In this document: positions 62,504 through 64,000 of the stretch, piece by piece
Position numbering within the stretch: position 1 is the stretch's first letter
Layout: the number at the start of each line of letters is the position of its first letter
NCBI RefSeq assembly: GCF_001661075.1
Contig: NZ_CP014870.1
Coordinates: 5,461,703-5,525,702 of the forward strand
Direction: 5' to 3'
Source: Pseudomonas silesiensis
Lineage (GTDB): Bacteria > Pseudomonadota > Gammaproteobacteria > Pseudomonadales > Pseudomonadaceae
DNA length: 64,000 nt
Notes under the pieces: generated by a model
What the model was told of the DNA's origin: nothing
Seen by the model: only the letters and a program-made list of their open reading frames with translations
The model's database searches: none
Translations under genes and position numbers: made by a program

Positions 62504-64000
62504 TTACAGATCAGCAATCTTGGCCCCTTCCTTTTCCTCTTTCTGATCCCGAAGCATGGTCTGCGTGACCTGCTCAATGTAATCAAACACTTCCTCCTGA
62601 ACCGAATACTTGTACTGCTTGCGCCGGTGCTTCGAGACCGTGCCATTTTGCGACAGACACATCATTACCAGATTGGCCAAGTCACTGCCTCGGACGTCGT
62701 AGCGCTCATCAACCGCCTTGACGATCTTGTCGTAATTTTGGAGAAAAACTGTCTCTTCACGAAGCTCCACTTCAAGAGCTCGCTTGGCCATCTCCAGAGT
62801 GAATCGCACACCTGGCGTGGCATCCCAGAAGCGGTATATTGCCGGATGCCCCGTGAAGTTGAAGGACATGTTTCCCTGGTCAATCCAGCGCACGTCCCAG
62901 AATTCACGCGCTGGCCGAGAGAACTCCTGCAGGGTTTCCAGATACAGACGCTCCTCGCGCTTCATTGCCACCGACACCGGAAGCAGCAAGCCATTTTCCA
63001 ATGCCCCCGCACGGCAAAGTGTCTGGTGTATGAGGAAGCGGGAAAGGCGACCATTCCCATCCATGAAAGGGTGAAGGAAGACGAATCCAAATGAAATGAT
63101 CCCGGCGGCGATCAGAGGGTCAATACGCTTTACCGCGTCATTCCCCAATGCCATCAGCTGTTCCATCAACTCCCGACATAAGTCCGGTGCAGGTGGGACA
63201 TACGTTACACCTGCGGCACCATGCAGACCGCTTGCCAAATGGTTCTGTTCATGGCGGAACGCAGCAGCCATATCGTATGGATTGGAGATCGTTGCATTCT
63301 GGAGGGTCACCAAGTAATCCTCACTCAATGGAATGCGTTCATGGGCCTGCCGGAGCAGCTGAATGAAACGCCGGGACTTGTCTTCGCTTGGCGACTCTTT
63401 CTCGATGGCGAATGAGTCCTGGGCTTCGCTCAGATAGGCCCAGTTGATTGCCCGATCCATCATTCCTGATGGCAGGTTCTGAATGAATTGCTGCGCACGC
63501 GCCAAGATATCGTGTTGTAGCAACACCATAATCTGAGGTGTTCGTTCAACGGTGGCGCAGTAAGCTAGTGTTCCAATACCATTGAACTCAATCCGCCAGC
63601 GGGAATTACGTTCCCCTGGCATCGTCAAGTACTGCTCCGGGTCAAACAAGGGGATGAAGCCTCCCTTCACGGGGGAGTGTTGGGTCAGCTCCTCACCATT
63701 GAATGCTTCGTAGAGAAAGCAGGCCTTGCGGATGTAGATCCCGTTTGGAGCTTTTCGCAATTCGGCTTCGAGCGCTTGTGCCGGAATTCGAGGTAACGCC
63801 TGAGCTAGAATGGTGAGATTGATCCCTTCATGCTTCAACGCGAAGAGGACATGCCCGAGCAGATCATCTGGCGCAGGTGCAATTGCAGGCGGGACTGCCA
63901 ATATGTCGCCGATTCTTTCAAGCCGTGTAACAGGCTGAACTCTGGCAGGTTGGCGCAGAGGAAACGCTGAAAGCTGCAGTGCATCTTGCAGACAGGCATA
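62504..64000 (-). CDS. Fic-family protein (probable AMP transferase), 5' end beyond the window
   Basis: The coding frame stays open to the right edge, and the upstream residues (LSAFPLRQPARVQPVTRLER) look like genuine protein, so the start is probably outside the window; a TTG at 63901 is the only start-like codon usually considered. The Fic active site is FLHPFMDGNGRLSRFLIHQT, and an N-terminal inhibitory-type motif reads DSFAIEKES (S-xxx-E, with Lys where Gly or Asn is usual). A C-terminal helical/winged part with VSKHRRKQYKYSVQEE may bind a partner. Fic enzymes AMPylate Tyr, Ser or Thr on target proteins. The target is unknown. Confidence 0.88.
   Translation of the reverse strand, partial: YACLQDALQLSAFPLRQPARVQPVTRLERIGDILAVPPAIAPAPDDLLGHVLFALKHEGINLTILAQALPRIPAQALEAELRKAPNGIYIRKACFLYEAFNGEELTQHSPVKGGFIPLFDPEQYLTMPGERNSRWRIEFNGIGTLAYCATVERTPQIMVLLQHDILARAQQFIQNLPSGMMDRAINWAYLSEAQDSFAIEKESPSEDKSRRFIQLLRQAHERIPLSEDYLVTLQNATISNPYDMAAAFRHEQNHLASGLHGAAGVTYVPPAPDLCRELMEQLMALGNDAVKRIDPLIAAGIISFGFVFLHPFMDGNGRLSRFLIHQTLCRAGALENGLLLPVSVAMKREERLYLETLQEFSRPAREFWDVRWIDQGNMSFNFTGHPAIYRFWDATPGVRFTLEMAKRALEVELREETVFLQNYDKIVKAVDERYDVRGSDLANLVMMCLSQNGTVSKHRRKQYKYSVQEEVFDYIEQVTQTMLRDQKEEKEGAKIADL

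Overview
The window looks like a chromosomal segment of a fluorescens-group Pseudomonas. The evidence is a GC-rich core, leftward isc/ispG and secDF/tgt/queA blocks in the gene order usual for Pseudomonas, many short REP/REPIN palindromes built on a GCGGGCAAGC core, and typical Pseudomonas accessory genes such as a DUF3077 protein. No rRNA, CRISPR array, integrase or complete insertion sequence was seen.

Layout. (1) 1-9657, leftward: iscR-iscS-iscU-iscA-hscB-hscA-fdx-iscX, then ndk, rlmN, pilW, rodZ and the start of ispG. This is the iron-sulfur assembly operon behind an IscR-boxed promoter, followed by housekeeping genes, two of which (rlmN, ispG) need Fe-S clusters. (2) 9727-18841: cysE, trmJ, suhB, a glycine-zipper protein, secF-secD-yajC-tgt-queA and a tRNA-Leu(CAA). 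(3) 18900-25900, AT-richer accessory region downstream of the tRNA: a tightly coupled trio of DUF3696-type ATPase, PIN-like nuclease and RNA/DNA ligase; a membrane protein between related inverted repeats; an HNH-DUF3298 fusion; and a structured leader resembling phage C4 antisense RNA, followed by a 38-codon ORF overlapping a DUF3077 gene. (4) 25865-41444: small proteins, an NAD-linked formate dehydrogenase operon (fdsGBAD), a PhoD-like phosphatase, a P-loop kinase-like protein, a YefM-like antitoxin fragment, exported MsrA and MsrB next to a two-component system, and conserved hypotheticals.

(5) 41599-54033 looks like an unrecognised biosynthetic locus. Ten leftward genes (MFS exporter, ATP-grasp ligase, RidA, cupin, GST, KamA-like radical SAM aminomutase, IlvE-like aminotransferase, TauD-like dioxygenase, AurF-like diiron oxygenase, MBL hydrolase) lie between two MocR-type regulators. 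There is no NRPS or PKS. (6) 54049-62369: an AraC regulator and a TauE permease, then a second, AT-richer locus. It has an acyl-CoA dehydrogenase homologue, a SerRS-like amino acid:carrier-protein ligase, a free-standing carrier protein, a formyltransferase, a BtrH_N-like putative acyltransferase, an MFS exporter and a phosphopantetheinyl transferase. Together these could load, oxidise, formylate, release and export an amino-acid-derived metabolite. (7) 62504-64000: a Fic AMP-transferase-type gene running off the right edge.

The observations most worth follow-up are the ATPase/PIN/ligase operon, the two small-molecule loci, and the C4-like RNA controlling a small-ORF/DUF3077 pair. All functional statements for these are inference from sequence motifs and gene context.
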